A DNA stretch of 64,000 nucleotides from Variovorax sp. (GCA_017744935.1 JAGIAI010000005.1:62001-126000); one strand, 5' to 3'. Positions 43,975-54,177 are shown, counted from the first letter of the stretch. Made by a program: numbers and translations. The notes: generated by a model not told the origin, from the sequence alone.

Positions 43975-46900
43975 GCATCTCCGCTGCCTTCATCAAGCGC
44001 CCGATCGGCACGTCGCTGCTGGCCGCGGCGCTGCTGCTGATCGGCCTCGTCGCATGGCCGCTGCTGCCGGTGGCGCCGCTACCGCAGGTCGACTTCCCGA
44101 CGATCCAGGTCACGGGCCGATTGCCGGGCGCGAGTCCGGAGACGATGGCGGCGAGCGTCGCGCAGCCGCTGGAGCGGCAGTTCTCGCTGATCCCGGGGCT
44201 GTCGCAGATGACATCGAGCAGTTCGCTCGGGCTCTCGCAGATCACCTTGCAGTTCGACCTCGACCGCAACATCGACGCCGCCGCGCTCGACGTGCAGAGC
44301 GCGATCAACGCGGCCGGCGGCCAGCTGCCGCAGAACTTGCCGAGCCCGCCGAGCTTCCGCAAGATCAATCCGGCCGACTCGTCGGTGCTGATCCTGGGCG
44401 TGCAATCGAAGGTGCTGCCGCTCACGCAGGTCAACGACTACGCCGACAACGTGCTGGCGCAGCAGATCTCGCGCATCCAGGGCGTGGGGCTGGTCAACAT
44501 CTTCGGCGTGCAGAAGCCGGCGGTGCGCATCCAGATCGATCCGGCCAAGCTCAAGGCGGTTGGCCTGAGCCTGGAAGACGTGCGCGGCGTGATCGCCAAC
44601 ACCACCGTGAGCCAGCCCACCGGCACCATCGACGGCGACCGGCAAGCGTTCAACGTCTACACCAACGACCAGCTGCTCAAGGCCGCGCCCTGGAACGACA
44701 TGGTGCTGGCCTGGCGCAACGGCGCGCCGATCCGCGTGCGCGATGTGGGCGTGGCGGTGGACGGGCCCGAGAACGCCAAGGTCTCCGCGTGGGGCTATGC
44801 CGGCAAGGGAGCGAGCGAGGGCACCGACATCAGTGATGGCCGCGCGATCATGCTGGCGATCACCAAGCAGCCCGGTGCCAACGTGATCGAGACGGTGGAC
44901 CGCATCCAGGCCGCGCTGCCGAAGCTCAAGGCCTCGATCCCGCCGAGCGTGACGGTCAACACGTTGATCGACCGCACGCAGACAATCCGTGCCTCGGTGA
45001 AGGACGTGGAGTTCACGCTGCTGCTGTCGATCGCGCTGGTGGTGGCGGTGATCTTCGTCTTCCTGCGCAACCTGACGGTGACCATCATCCCGAGCGTGAC
45101 CGTGCCGCTCGCACTGCTGGGCACGGCCGCGGTGATGTACGTGGTGGGCTACAGCCTCGACAACCTTTCGCTCATGGCACTGACCATCGCGGTCGGCTTC
45201 GTGGTGGACGACGCGATCGTGATGCTGGAGAACATCTACCGCCATGTCGAGGCGGGCATGCCGCCGATGGAGGCGGCGCTCAAGGGCGCGGGCGAGATCG
45301 GCTTCACCATCGTGTCGATCTCGGTGTCGCTGATCGCGGTGTTCATCCCGCTGCTGCTGATGGGCGGCATCGTCGGGCGTCTCTTCCGCGAGTTCGCGGT
45401 GACGGTGACGCTGACCATCGTGGTGTCGGTGCTGATCTCGCTCACGCTCACGCCGATGCTGTGCGCGCGCTTCCTCAAGCCGCACTCGGAGCACGAGAAG
45501 CATGGCCGGCTCTACCAGTGGTTCGAGGACGGCTTCGACGCGATGCTGAACGGCTACAAGCGCGGCCTCGCGGTGGTGCTGCGCCATCCGTTCATCACGC
45601 TGATGAGCTTCATCGCCACGGTGGCGGCAACGGTGTTGCTCTTCATCGCGATCCCCAAGGGCTTCTTCCCGCAGCAGGACACCGGCTTCATCTTCGGATC
45701 GGCCGACGCCGCGCAGGATTCGTCGTCGCAGGCAATGCATGACCGCATGCTCAAGCTCGCCGACATCATTCGCGAAGACCCGGACATCACCAGCTTTGGC
45801 ATGCAGGCCGGCGCGAGCACTTTCAACTCGGGCAATTTCTTCATCGGCCTGCGGCCCAAGGACGAAGGGCGCACCGCCAGCGCCGACGAGATCATCGCGC
45901 GCCTGCGGCCCAAGCTGGCACCGGTGCAGGGCATCACGCTCTACATGCAGGCCGGGCAGGACATCAACGTGGGCGGCCGGCTCTCGCGCACGCAGTACCA
46001 GTACACGCTGACCGACTCGAACCTCGACGAGTTGAACCAGTGGGCGCCGAAGCTGCTGGTGAAACTGCGGCAACTGCCGGGGCTCACCGACGTGACCTCC
46101 GACCAGCAGAACGCTGCGCCGACCGCGATGGTGACCATCGACCGCCAGCGCGCATCGAGCTACGGCATCACGCCCGCGATGGTCGATGCCACGATCTACG
46201 ACGCGGTCGGCCAGCGGCAGGTGGCGCAGTACTTCACGCAGCTCAACAGCTACAACGTGGTGCTGGAAGTCACGCCTGAACTGCAGCGGGATCCGACGCT
46301 GTTCGACCATCTCTACCTGACCTCGCCGATCAACGGCCAGCAGGTGCCACTGTCGACATTCGTCAAGCTGGATACCAGCCACACAGGCTATCTCGCGATC
46401 AGCCACCAGGGCCAGTTCCCGGCGGTGACGCTGTCATTCAACCTGCGGCCGGGCACGTCGCTGGGGCAGGCGGTGGACGCCATCAAGGCCGCGCAGGCGC
46501 AGATGGGCGTGCCGGCCACGCTGAGCGGCACCTTCCAGGGCACCGCGCAGGCCTTCGGCGACTCGCTGCGCACGCAGCCTTACCTGATCCTGGCCGCGCT
46601 GGTGTCGGTCTACATCGTGCTCGGGCTGCTGTACGAGAGCTACATCCATCCGCTGACGATCCTGTCGACACTGCCGTCGGCGGGCGTGGGCGCGTTGCTG
46701 ATCCTGATGGCCGGCGGGTACGATCTGAGCGTGATTGCGCTGATCGGGATCATCCTGCTGATCGGCATCGTGAAGAAGAACGGAATCATGATGGTCGACT
46801 TCGCCCTGCACGCCGAACGCGACAGGGGCATGTCGCCGCGCGACGCCATCTTCGAGGCCTGCGTGCTGCGCTTCCGGCCGATCATGATGACCACCATGTG

Positions 46901-47153
46901 TGCGCTGCTCAGCGGCCTGCCGCTGATGCTCGGGCACGGCTCGGGCTCGGAGTTGCGCCGGCCGCTCGGCTACGCGATGGTCGGCGGGCTCATCCTCTCG
47001 CAGATGCTGACGCTCTTCACCACGCCCGTGATCTACCTCTACCTCGACCGCGCGCACCACTGGTACGTGCGCCGCAAGGAAGCCCGCCGGCAGCGCCGGC
47101 TGCCTGATGCACCCAACGCACCAGACGCACCCGTGGGAGCCCTCGCCGAATGA
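43971..47153 (+). CDS. RND efflux permease, HAE1 type (MdtB/MdtC-like)
   Basis: 1060-residue proton-driven multidrug exporter. TTG start at 43971 overlaps the adaptor stop. Twelve-helix RND architecture: N-terminal [20 protein letters not shown], the transmembrane-4 proton relay with two Asp in [18 protein letters not shown], and the second-half [15 protein letters not shown]. It is closest in style to the hydrophobe/amphiphile group, not to the heavy-metal CusA group, although the operon's regulators are of the heavy-metal type. Only one permease is present, where MdtABC has two. Confidence 0.94.
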   Translation: MSISAAFIKRPIGTSLLAAALLLIGLVAWPLLPVAPLPQVDFPTIQVTGRLPGASPETMAASVAQPLERQFSLIPGLSQMTSSSSLGLSQITLQFDLDRNIDAAALDVQSAINAAGGQLPQNLPSPPSFRKINPADSSVLILGVQSKVLPLTQVNDYADNVLAQQISRIQGVGLVNIFGVQKPAVRIQIDPAKLKAVGLSLEDVRGVIANTTVSQPTGTIDGDRQAFNVYTNDQLLKAAPWNDMVLAWRNGAPIRVRDVGVAVDGPENAKVSAWGYAGKGASEGTDISDGRAIMLAITKQPGANVIETVDRIQAALPKLKASIPPSVTVNTLIDRTQTIRASVKDVEFTLLLSIALVVAVIFVFLRNLTVTIIPSVTVPLALLGTAAVMYVVGYSLDNLSLMALTIAVGFVVDDAIVMLENIYRHVEAGMPPMEAALKGAGEIGFTIVSISVSLIAVFIPLLLMGGIVGRLFREFAVTVTLTIVVSVLISLTLTPMLCARFLKPHSEHEKHGRLYQWFEDGFDAMLNGYKRGLAVVLRHPFITLMSFIATVAATVLLFIAIPKGFFPQQDTGFIFGSADAAQDSSSQAMHDRMLKLADIIREDPDITSFGMQAGASTFNSGNFFIGLRPKDEGRTASADEIIARLRPKLAPVQGITLYMQAGQDINVGGRLSRTQYQYTLTDSNLDELNQWAPKLLVKLRQLPGLTDVTSDQQNAAPTAMVTIDRQRASSYGITPAMVDATIYDAVGQRQVAQYFTQLNSYNVVLEVTPELQRDPTLFDHLYLTSPINGQQVPLSTFVKLDTSHTGYLAISHQGQFPAVTLSFNLRPGTSLGQAVDAIKAAQAQMGVPATLSGTFQGTAQAFGDSLRTQPYLILAALVSVYIVLGLLYESYIHPLTILSTLPSAGVGALLILMAGGYDLSVIALIGIILLIGIVKKNGIMMVDFALHAERDRGMSPRDAIFEACVLRFRPIMMTTMCALLSGLPLMLGHGSGSELRRPLGYAMVGGLILSQMLTLFTTPVIYLYLDRAHHWYVRRKEARRQRRLPDAPNAPDAPVGALAE

Positions 47154-47836
47154 AAGTGCTGATCGTCGAAGACGAACGCAAGACCGCCGACTACCTCTCA
47201 CAGGGGTTGACCGAGCAGGGCTGCACCGTCGATCTCGCCTTCGACGGCATCGACGGACAGCACATGGCGCTGCACTACGACTTCGACGTGATCGTGCTCG
47301 ACGTGATGCTGCCGGGGCTGGACGGCTTCTCGATCCTGAAGTCGCTGCGCAGCGTGAAGAACACGCCGGTCATCATGCTCACCGCACGCGACGGCGTCGC
47401 CGACCGGGTGCGGGGTCTGCAGGCGGGGGCGGACGACTACCTCGTCAAGCCCTTCTCGTTTCTCGAACTGCTCGCACGGCTGCAGGCGCTCACGCGGCGT
47501 GGGCGCGCCCATGAATCGACCCTGCTGCGCGTGGGCGACCTGCGCGTGGACCTCATCAGCCGCAAGGCCTGGCGGCAGGACCAGCGCATCGATCTCACGG
47601 CCAAGGAGTTCGCGCTGCTCGCGGTGCTTGCGCGGCGGCAGGGCGAGATCCTTTCCAAGACCGTGATCGCCGAGCTGGTCTGGGACATGAATTTCGACAG
47701 CAACACCAACGTGGTCGAAGTCGCCATCAAGCGCCTGCGCGCCAAGATCGACGCACCGTTCGGTCACAGCCTGCTGCACACCATCCGGGGCATGGGCTAC
47801 GTCCTGGAGGACCGCGGCGGTACGGAGCCGGAATGA
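47150..47836 (+). CDS. OmpR-family response regulator (CusR/heavy-metal type)
   Basis: 228-residue regulator: receiver domain with acidic pocket (VEDER), phospho-acceptor D51 ([13 protein letters not shown]) and K101 region ([17 protein letters not shown]), then winged-helix DNA-binding domain (about 130-222; [34 protein letters not shown]). Overlaps the permease gene and the kinase gene by 4 bp each. Likely activates its own operon through the TGTCA direct repeat at 41228-41243. Confidence 0.94.
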   Translation: MKVLIVEDERKTADYLSQGLTEQGCTVDLAFDGIDGQHMALHYDFDVIVLDVMLPGLDGFSILKSLRSVKNTPVIMLTARDGVADRVRGLQAGADDYLVKPFSFLELLARLQALTRRGRAHESTLLRVGDLRVDLISRKAWRQDQRIDLTAKEFALLAVLARRQGEILSKTVIAELVWDMNFDSNTNVVEVAIKRLRAKIDAPFGHSLLHTIRGMGYVLEDRGGTEPE

Positions 47837-49203
47837 AGAACTCGATCGCCACCCGACTGGCGCTGATGTTCGCCGCCGCGGCGCTCGCGGGATTTGCGTT
47901 GCTCGGCTTCGCGCTGCATCACGTGCTCGCGGGCGAGTTGCTGCGACACCAGCAGGCGCAGATCGACGCGCGCCTGGAGGACATCTCGTACATGCTCCAG
48001 CACGGCCGGGCGCCGAACCTCGGCGAACGCATCCGCGAGAAGCTCGACACCCTCGGCAGTGCCGACCCGCGCACCCGCACCTGGATGTGGAGCGAGGACC
48101 CGGCCTATCGCTTCGGCGATGACGCTGCAGATGTGATGGCAGCGCTCGACGAGGGCCGGGACACCGCCATCGTGCGGATGCCGGAGTCAACCAAGACACG
48201 CCGCATGCGCGTGCGCGGGCAGACGATGCCTGCGACCGAGGCGCGTCCGGCGGTGCGTTTCATGGCCGGCGTCGATGCGCAGCCCTTCCGCGACACGCTG
48301 CGCACCTTCGAGACCGCGCTGCTGCTGCTGACCTTGGCAGGCACTGGTTTGGCGGCAGCGCTGGGCTACTGGATCGCGCGCATCGGGCTCGCACCGGTGG
48401 AGCGGCTTTCGGAAGAGGCGCAGCGGATCGGCCCGGACAACCGGGCGTTGCGCCTGCAGCTCCCCGCCCTGCCGCGCGAGCTGGCGCGGCTCGGTGTCTC
48501 GTTCAACGCCGCGCTCGACCGGCTCGATGCGGCCTATGCGCAACTTGCGACCTTCAGCGACGACGTGGCGCACGAGCTGCGCACCCCGCTTGCGAACCTG
48601 ATCGGCCAGACGCAGGTGGCGCTCGCGCGCGACCGCAACGCGCCCGAGCTGCGCGAGGTGCTGCAATCGAACCTGGAGGAAGTGGAGCGGCTGCGTGCCA
48701 TCGTCGCGGACATGCTGTTTCTCGCGCGTGCGGAGCAGGGCGTGCGCGCGCGCGGCCTGGTCGCTTCGTCGATCGCGCAGGAAGTCGGCAAGACCGTCGA
48801 GTTCCTCGACATGCTGCTCGACGAGGCCGGCATGACGGTGCAGGTGGAAGGCGATGCGGTGGCGCCGATCGAGACATCGCTGTTCCGCCGCGCGCTGACC
48901 AACCTGCTGCAGAACGCGATCCAGCATTCACGGCCTGGCGCGGAGGTGCTGGTGCGCATCGGAAGCCATGGCCATTCGGCCGAGGTGAGCTTCTCGAACC
49001 CGAGCGCGCCGATCGCGCCCGATCAGCTCGCGCGGCTTTTCGACCGGTTCTATCGCATCGATACGTCGCGCCGCAACAGTGGAGAGAACCACGGGCTAGG
49101 GCTGTCGATCGTCAAGGCCGTGGCAGTGATGCACAACGGCACGGTGTTCGCGCGCTCCGACGAGGGCATCACGACCGTCGGATTCAGCGTCGCGTTGCAA
49201 TAG
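47833..49203 (+). CDS. Sensor histidine kinase (CusS/heavy-metal sensor type)
   Basis: 456-residue membrane kinase. Two membrane helices (about residues 11-33 and 161-183) flank a periplasmic sensor region of about 125 residues; HAMP (185-235); H-box with H247 in [16 protein letters not shown]; ATPase motifs [14 protein letters not shown] (N box), [11 protein letters not shown] and [14 protein letters not shown]. Signals to the response regulator encoded just upstream. The inducer is unknown; kinases of this subfamily often sense metals. Confidence 0.93.
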   Translation: MKNSIATRLALMFAAAALAGFALLGFALHHVLAGELLRHQQAQIDARLEDISYMLQHGRAPNLGERIREKLDTLGSADPRTRTWMWSEDPAYRFGDDAADVMAALDEGRDTAIVRMPESTKTRRMRVRGQTMPATEARPAVRFMAGVDAQPFRDTLRTFETALLLLTLAGTGLAAALGYWIARIGLAPVERLSEEAQRIGPDNRALRLQLPALPRELARLGVSFNAALDRLDAAYAQLATFSDDVAHELRTPLANLIGQTQVALARDRNAPELREVLQSNLEEVERLRAIVADMLFLARAEQGVRARGLVASSIAQEVGKTVEFLDMLLDEAGMTVQVEGDAVAPIETSLFRRALTNLLQNAIQHSRPGAEVLVRIGSHGHSAEVSFSNPSAPIAPDQLARLFDRFYRIDTSRRNSGENHGLGLSIVKAVAVMHNGTVFARSDEGITTVGFSVALQ

Positions 49204-49209
49204 AAGCAC

Positions 49210-49767
49210 TCAGCGTTCCTTCTCGGCGTCGCGGCGCTCGATCTCCCTGACCATGGCGTTGAACTGGTGGGACAGGACCGTTCGCACCACCACCTTGCCG
49301 ATGACGGGCGGCACTGCGAAGTCGGGCACCAACCGCGCTGAATAGCTCAGGCGCACTGTGCCGGTGGGCAGCTTCTCGAGGGTGTAGCGGCCCTCCATCT
49401 CGCGGAGGTTTCCACCGACGGCGCGTGCCATGACGCGGCGCGGGGGTGACTCGACGACAGACAGTTGCGCCAGCACCGGCTGCCGATAGAAAAGAAAGCT
49501 GAACACGCCCGTCTGCTCGATGACGACCCGGTCGTTATCGCGCTGCACGACGCGGGAACTCAGCATGTAGGGGATGAACTCGGCGAGGTGGTTGTAGTCG
49601 GTGATGACGGCCCAGGCCGTGTGCGGGTCGACCAGCATTTCTGCGGATGCGGTCACGGTGATGTCGTCGCCCTGGCCGTTGGTCTCGATCTCGACCTGCG
49701 GCACGCTCGCGGCTGCCGGGGCACATAGCACCCCGGCAAGCATGAGGGTCACGGCACACCGTCGCAT
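49210..49767 (-). CDS. SRPBCC (START-like/cyclase) family secreted protein
   Basis: 185-residue protein with a signal peptide (MRRCAVTLMLAGVLCAPAAA) followed by a SRPBCC lipid-binding fold: DPHTAWAVITDYNHLAEFIP, SSRVVQRDNDRVVIEQTG and a C-terminal long helix (VVVRTVLSHQFNAMVREIER). Such domains bind hydrophobic ligands. The ATG at 49767 begins the signal peptide; the longer frame upstream overlaps the next gene. Last gene of the sigma-factor-headed run. Confidence 0.85.
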   Translation of the reverse strand: MRRCAVTLMLAGVLCAPAAASVPQVEIETNGQGDDITVTASAEMLVDPHTAWAVITDYNHLAEFIPYMLSSRVVQRDNDRVVIEQTGVFSFLFYRQPVLAQLSVVESPPRRVMARAVGGNLREMEGRYTLEKLPTGTVRLSYSARLVPDFAVPPVIGKVVVRTVLSHQFNAMVREIERRDAEKER

Positions 49768-49775
49768 GGCTGCTA

Positions 49776-50297
49776 TTACAAGCCCGTTTTCGACTGCTTG
49801 CTCCGGTACTTTGCGATCTCGCCCTTCAGGTCGGTGAACTCTTCGCACGGAAAGAAGCAGAGCGAATCGAGCACCTTCAGCTCCCGCTCGGCGCGGGGAA
49901 GGTCGCCCATCTGCAGATAGGCCTCGCCGAGGTATTCGTGCGCGCCCTTGTGCTTCGGGTCGATCTTCAGCGCCTTGTCGTAGTCGCTCAGTGCCGCATC
50001 CATGTTGCCCAGCTTTCGGTGTGCGTGGCCGAGTTCGTTCCATGCATCGGCGTCGCCGGGGCTGCGCGCGACGTAGACGGTCATGCGGGCTTCGACCTGC
50101 TTCCAGTCCCCCTTGCGGACTGCGTCCATGCCGGCCCTGAAGTCGGGGTCCGGATTCGCCATGAGGTCGCCGGGTCCGCCCCCTCCGCCCCCACCTCCTC
50201 CACCGCCCCCACCTCCGCCTCCAGCCGCCAGTGCGGACAGGCTGAAGACCAGCGACACGCCGGAAATGAACATCACGATTGCCTGTTTCTGCTTCAT
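49776..50297 (-). CDS. Secreted TPR protein with a 16-glycine tract
   Basis: 173-residue protein: signal peptide (about residues 1-24, ending ALA), then 16 consecutive Gly residues encoded by mixed GGN codons, then two to three TPR repeats (about 70-150; DADAWNELGHAHRKLGNMDA, HKGAHEYLGEAYLQMGDL) and a Cys pair SLCFFPCEEF. AAGGAGCTCACC before ATG 50297 gives a good ribosome binding site. It stands 31 bp after the TIGR03118-type gene. Probably a periplasmic scaffold; function unknown. Confidence 0.85.
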   Translation of the reverse strand: MKQKQAIVMFISGVSLVFSLSALAAGGGGGGGGGGGGGGGGPGDLMANPDPDFRAGMDAVRKGDWKQVEARMTVYVARSPGDADAWNELGHAHRKLGNMDAALSDYDKALKIDPKHKGAHEYLGEAYLQMGDLPRAERELKVLDSLCFFPCEEFTDLKGEIAKYRSKQSKTGL

Positions 50298-50328
50298 GGT
50301 GAGCTCCTTGACGACAGTAGCAGCGAAA

Positions 50329-51480
50329 TCACTGGACGTCGATGCGGCCATAGACCCCGTGGGCGCCTCCGCCAGGCCCTGCGGCGAAGAACAGGGTTTT
50401 GGTGGGCTGGTTGTCGAGACCGTTTCCGAAGGCGATACCGTGCAGCCCATCGATCGCGATCGGACTCCCCATCGAGGTGGACAGCGTTCCCATGAATGCA
50501 CCGGTGGCGGGGTTGAACGCGCCGATGGTGCCGTCGCCGCTGTTGGCGACGAGCAATGCACCGGCGAACGGGCCGAAGCCAGCTGGCGCCATTGCCATGC
50601 CCAATGGCGCATTGACCGGTCCGCCGGACGCAACGATCCTGCGTACGAGATGGCCCGACGTGTCGAAAGCGTCGACCGCGCCGAGGCCCGCGCCGGGGAG
50701 CGGGCCCGAGGCTTGCGCATCCTGCCTGGCATAGCTGACGTAGATCAGATCCCCGATCGCCTGGATGCCGAACGGCGCATAGCCTGTCGGAATGGCCGGA
50801 TCGATGAAGCTGCCGGCGACGGTCGCTGGCTGGAAGGTCGAGTCGAACATGTCGACGCGCGCATGGCGGAAGTCGGCCGCATACAGGAAGTCCGACGCGC
50901 CTTGGCTAGCAATGGCGAGGCCCGTGTAGACCGTGCCCGCGCTGCCCCCGTCGAAGACGGTGATGGCATTCGTCGCGTTGACGCCGGGAGACCAGCCCGA
51001 CAGCGTGCCGCGTTGACCGACGAAGATGAAGGCGCTCGCACCCGAGACACCGCCCTGCGTGACCTTGAAGTCCGGATGGCCGTTGAAGACGATGCCGGTC
51101 GGCATTGCGCTGCCGCCGCCACCCGGTGGGATCGCGACGACCAGCGATTGCGGAACACCATTGCCGTCGTAGAGCGTCGAGGTCGACGTGCCGGTGTTCG
51201 TGACCCAGGCGAACCCCTGCGGATTGAAGGCCACGCCCCACGCATTGACGAGGTGAGCATCGCTCCTGGTGCTGCCGTAGGGGTTGCTTGCGACAGGGAG
51301 GTCGGACACCAGGTTGGTCGCGACAAAACTCATCCCTGCGGCGTTGCCCATGGCGGGCGGGGTGGCGAAGCCCGGCATGACCGAGCTGCGCCCTCCGTAT
51401 CCGCCACCGCCGCCGCAGGCAGCCAGGAATAGTGTGCCCGCACACGCGAGCCCGTACAGCTTCAGGCGATTGGCTCTCAT
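50329..51480 (-). CDS. TIGR03118-family secreted lipoprotein (beta-propeller-like)
   Basis: 383-residue protein. Lipoprotein signal with lipobox LAAC followed by a Gly-rich spacer (GGGGGYGG). The body matches the TIGR03118 family of unknown function: FVATNLVSDLPVASNPYGST, LVNAWGVAFNPQGFAWVTN, ITVFDGGSAGTVYTGLAIA and NAPLGMAMAPAGFGPFAGAL, a repeat pattern consistent with a beta-propeller. GAAGGAG lies 5 bases upstream of ATG 51480. Confidence 0.88.
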   Translation of the reverse strand: MRANRLKLYGLACAGTLFLAACGGGGGYGGRSSVMPGFATPPAMGNAAGMSFVATNLVSDLPVASNPYGSTRSDAHLVNAWGVAFNPQGFAWVTNTGTSTSTLYDGNGVPQSLVVAIPPGGGGSAMPTGIVFNGHPDFKVTQGGVSGASAFIFVGQRGTLSGWSPGVNATNAITVFDGGSAGTVYTGLAIASQGASDFLYAADFRHARVDMFDSTFQPATVAGSFIDPAIPTGYAPFGIQAIGDLIYVSYARQDAQASGPLPGAGLGAVDAFDTSGHLVRRIVASGGPVNAPLGMAMAPAGFGPFAGALLVANSGDGTIGAFNPATGAFMGTLSTSMGSPIAIDGLHGIAFGNGLDNQPTKTLFFAAGPGGGAHGVYGRIDVQ

Positions 51481-51546
51481 TGCAACTCCTTCGGGTCGGG
51501 GCTCGGTGTATTCCGAGCCGGCGCCCAAAGGTTCACGCTGCGCGTT

Positions 51547-52239
51547 TCAGAACGACAGAGACGCGCTCAGCACCAGCGCGCTTTGCGACGCGCGCCCATC
51601 GGCCGTCGGATAGACGGCGCTGCGGCCGCCCGCAACCCAGGCGAGCTGCACTTCCCATGCATCGCGCGCAATCGCGACTCCCAGGCTTCCATCGAGGCTC
51701 ACGCGGCTGCCATCCGTGGACGTCCCGCCGACCCGCATCAGCGCCCCGGCATGGGCCGTCACACGCACGATGGGCGAGATGGGCAGGCCGACGTTGAATT
51801 CGCCGTAGGCGGTGCGCGTGCCGCTCCCGAAGTAGTCCGGCGAGTAGTGCAGCCGCGTGTTCCAGTGTTCGCCGCTGAGGCCGGCGAACGCTTCCTGGTA
51901 GTCGTAATAAGAGTCCGTGCCGAAGTGAACCACCGTGGCGCCCGCTTCCCAGCCGATGCGTTCAGAGAGCCGGCCCGCATAGCCCGCATAGCCGAGCACC
52001 TGCACCTGCCAGCGCGGCCGGTAGAGCATGACCTCCGTGAGTGACGCACCGCCGAACCAGCCGCTCGGGTCGTCGTAGGCGGCACCCAGCCGAAGCGTCG
52101 GCTTTTCCTGGCTGAGCGAGATGCCGCGGTAGCGGTAGTCCGAGAGGAATGCGATGTTCCCGCCGACTTGCGCGCACGCCATGCCGCAGACGAAGAACAA
52201 CGAGGGACCAAGCGCCGCACGCAAAACGGCGGTCGGCAT
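51547..52239 (-). CDS. TIGR02001-like outer membrane beta-barrel protein
   Basis: 230-residue exported protein: signal peptide ending near CGMACAQ, then GNIAFLSDYRYRGISLSQEKP, a hallmark of the TIGR02001 family, followed by alternating beta-strands and a C-terminal aromatic residue (ASLSF), as in outer-membrane barrels. Starts 1 bp after the protease stop on the same strand. Function unknown. Confidence 0.82.
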   Translation of the reverse strand: MPTAVLRAALGPSLFFVCGMACAQVGGNIAFLSDYRYRGISLSQEKPTLRLGAAYDDPSGWFGGASLTEVMLYRPRWQVQVLGYAGYAGRLSERIGWEAGATVVHFGTDSYYDYQEAFAGLSGEHWNTRLHYSPDYFGSGTRTAYGEFNVGLPISPIVRVTAHAGALMRVGGTSTDGSRVSLDGSLGVAIARDAWEVQLAWVAGGRSAVYPTADGRASQSALVLSASLSF

Positions 52240-52240
52240 G

Positions 52241-53509
52241 TCACTGACGGACGTTGGAGGGTGCCATCGAGCGTGTCACGGTGCGCACGCAGGCGCCATC
52301 GCCTGCGACGTGTGCCAGTGTGGCACAGGCGTCGATTCCTCCACCGGGAAAAGAGACGACGCTGGCGACGGAAGGCGCGGTCGTGCTGGCCGGCGACCTT
52401 TCCCGCATCAGGGCGAACAGACCCGCCACATGGGCCGCGGCATAGGAGGAGCCGGACACGAGGTTCCATCGACTGCCGGGCAAGGTGGTCGGCACATCGC
52501 GGCCCGGCGCGACCAGGGCACCATGCAACGTCGGCAGGCCGGTGTCGTCAGCGACGGCCACGACGCCGGCATGCGAGGCAGGAAATCCGCCGTCGGGCAG
52601 CTTGCGATCGACGGCCGCGATGACGCTGATGTTGCGGGACAGCGCCACGTCGAGCAGGCTATCCAGCAGACGATCGGGCGGCCCGCTCAGGCTCAGGTTG
52701 ATGATGGCGGCGTCATGCGCGATCGCGAAGTGCAGCGCCATGGCGAGGCTCAGGCTCGTGCATAAGGTGGCTTGCGTGCTCTCCTGCCAGCAGGCGCGCA
52801 GCGCAAGCAGCCGGGCGTTCGGCGCCACGCCGACGATGCCGAGGCCGTTGTCGGCACGTGCGGCGATGACGCCCGCGACGGCGGTGCCGTGGTCCTCGGG
52901 CACGTCGCGGTGGTTGTCGACGAAGTTCTCCTTCAGCGCGACCTGGCCGGCGAGGTCGGGGTGCTGCGCATCGACGCCGCTGTCGACGACCGCGACGCGC
53001 ACGTCGCGCCCGGTCGAGATCTCATGCAGGTCGAGCAGGTGCCAGGCCTGCGCCACCGGTTGCAACGGATACAGCGGGTCGCCGTGACCGTGGGCCCGGA
53101 ACACGTTCATCGGCTGCGCCCAAGCGACGCGCGGGTCCTGCGACAAGGCGCGGGCCACGTTCTCGGGCGACTGGTCGTCCGGCACGATCATCACGAAGCA
53201 ATCCACGCTGAGCAGGGGGAGGGCCCAGTCGGTGACGAGCGTCAATCCGTGATCGCGCGCCAGCGCGGCAGCCATGCGGCGACGTGCGCCATGCGCCGGG
53301 CCGTCGCCATAGCCGCCCGAATAGGCGTTCTCGGGTCGGTAGTGCTCTGGCGGCAGGCGCAGCAACAGCAACACCTGTTGATTGGGGGCGGGCGCCGATA
53401 CCGCCGCGGCGGCCACTGTTGAGGTCTGTTCGTCCGGTGCAGCCAGAGCCGGCGCCTGCGCGCCGGCAAGGACGATGGCCCATGCGCCCAGAAGCAGGAG
53501 TCGCTTCAT
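52241..53509 (-). CDS. Secreted S8 (subtilisin-like) serine protease, ECF operon
   Basis: 422-residue subtilase. Signal peptide about residues 1-24. Residues 42-140 form a propeptide-like domain (ending PRVAWAQPMNVFRAH). Catalytic triad: D176 in VAVVDSGVDAQHPD, H207 in EDHGTAVAGV and S355 in SGSSYAAAHVAG. The oxyanion-hole position, usually Asn in an AAGN motif, appears to be Asp (AAVD, D301), and the usual Pro after the nucleophile is Ala. It overlaps the anti-sigma gene by 4 bp. Start at 53509 is fixed by that overlap and by the signal peptide. Confidence 0.9.
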   Translation of the reverse strand: MKRLLLLGAWAIVLAGAQAPALAAPDEQTSTVAAAAVSAPAPNQQVLLLLRLPPEHYRPENAYSGGYGDGPAHGARRRMAAALARDHGLTLVTDWALPLLSVDCFVMIVPDDQSPENVARALSQDPRVAWAQPMNVFRAHGHGDPLYPLQPVAQAWHLLDLHEISTGRDVRVAVVDSGVDAQHPDLAGQVALKENFVDNHRDVPEDHGTAVAGVIAARADNGLGIVGVAPNARLLALRACWQESTQATLCTSLSLAMALHFAIAHDAAIINLSLSGPPDRLLDSLLDVALSRNISVIAAVDRKLPDGGFPASHAGVVAVADDTGLPTLHGALVAPGRDVPTTLPGSRWNLVSGSSYAAAHVAGLFALMRERSPASTTAPSVASVVSFPGGGIDACATLAHVAGDGACVRTVTRSMAPSNVRQ

Positions 53510-54177
53510 GGCGCCGCCCGACCGTTGAGTGTTTCGACGAGCAGCACGGCGCGTTCGCTGCGAAGTCGTTTGACCGCCTCGGATTCGAGGCCCGCCGGCA
53601 CCGCCAGCAGATAGGCATCGGTGGTGGTCGGTCCGTAGACGAGCCGGGCCTCGCTGTCGCGCAGCACGCGCCGCATTTCCTGCTCGGTGGCTTCGGGCCG
53701 GAACCGCACGATCAGATTGCCCCCGCCAACGGCGCCCGCGCCGGCGGAAGATCCGCCGAGCGCCCGGAAGCCGGGGTCGGGCGCCAGCGCGATGAGGACC
53801 ACGCTGCTCAACACCGCGACGGCGAGGCACTGCCCCACCAATGTCCAGCGCGTCCAGACCGGCATTTCGCGCCAGCGCGCCTTCAGCCGCGCGAGGAGGC
53901 CGCTGCTCTGTGGCGGAGGCGCACCGGCGGAGATGCGCTCGCGCAACAGTGCGAACCCCTGGTCGGCATCTCCGCTGGCCGCGGGCGTCGACTGCGCGTA
54001 CAGCGCATGAACTTCCCGCTCCCATGCCAGTTCGGCCTGGCAACGCGGGCACTCGGCGATGTGCGCTTCGACGCTGGCGCGTTCCTCTGCGTCGAGGCCT
54101 TCGCCGACGTACCAGGGCAGCAGGGCCTGCACCTTCTGATGCAGATCGGCGCCGAGTTGAACGACGCGCCCGGTCAT
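53506..54177 (-). CDS. Membrane anti-sigma factor with S8-propeptide-like periplasmic domain
   Basis: 223-residue protein. N-terminal zinc-finger anti-sigma motif H39-x3-C43-x2-C46 (HIAECPRCQAEL), linker, one membrane helix (about residues 111-131) and a periplasmic tail. Residues 154-216 (NLIVRFRPEATEQEMRRVLR then a second strand-helix unit ending AVLLVETL) resemble the inhibitor I9/propeptide fold of S8 proteases, and the next gene is an S8 protease. Overlaps both neighbours by 4 bp. It should hold the ECF sigma factor inactive at the membrane. Confidence 0.85.
   Translation of the reverse strand: MTGRVVQLGADLHQKVQALLPWYVGEGLDAEERASVEAHIAECPRCQAELAWEREVHALYAQSTPAASGDADQGFALLRERISAGAPPPQSSGLLARLKARWREMPVWTRWTLVGQCLAVAVLSSVVLIALAPDPGFRALGGSSAGAGAVGGGNLIVRFRPEATEQEMRRVLRDSEARLVYGPTTTDAYLLAVPAGLESEAVKRLRSERAVLLVETLNGRAAP

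Noticed and set aside
44079..46406. A 775-codon antisense frame within the RND permease
   Set aside because: Compositionally odd (His/Arg/Asp/Gln-rich) and without any motif; the permease on the plus strand is certain.
50083..51432. A plus-strand frame with a polyproline run
   Set aside because: The proline run is the antisense of the 16-glycine tract of the TPR protein, which has a signal peptide and ribosome binding site.
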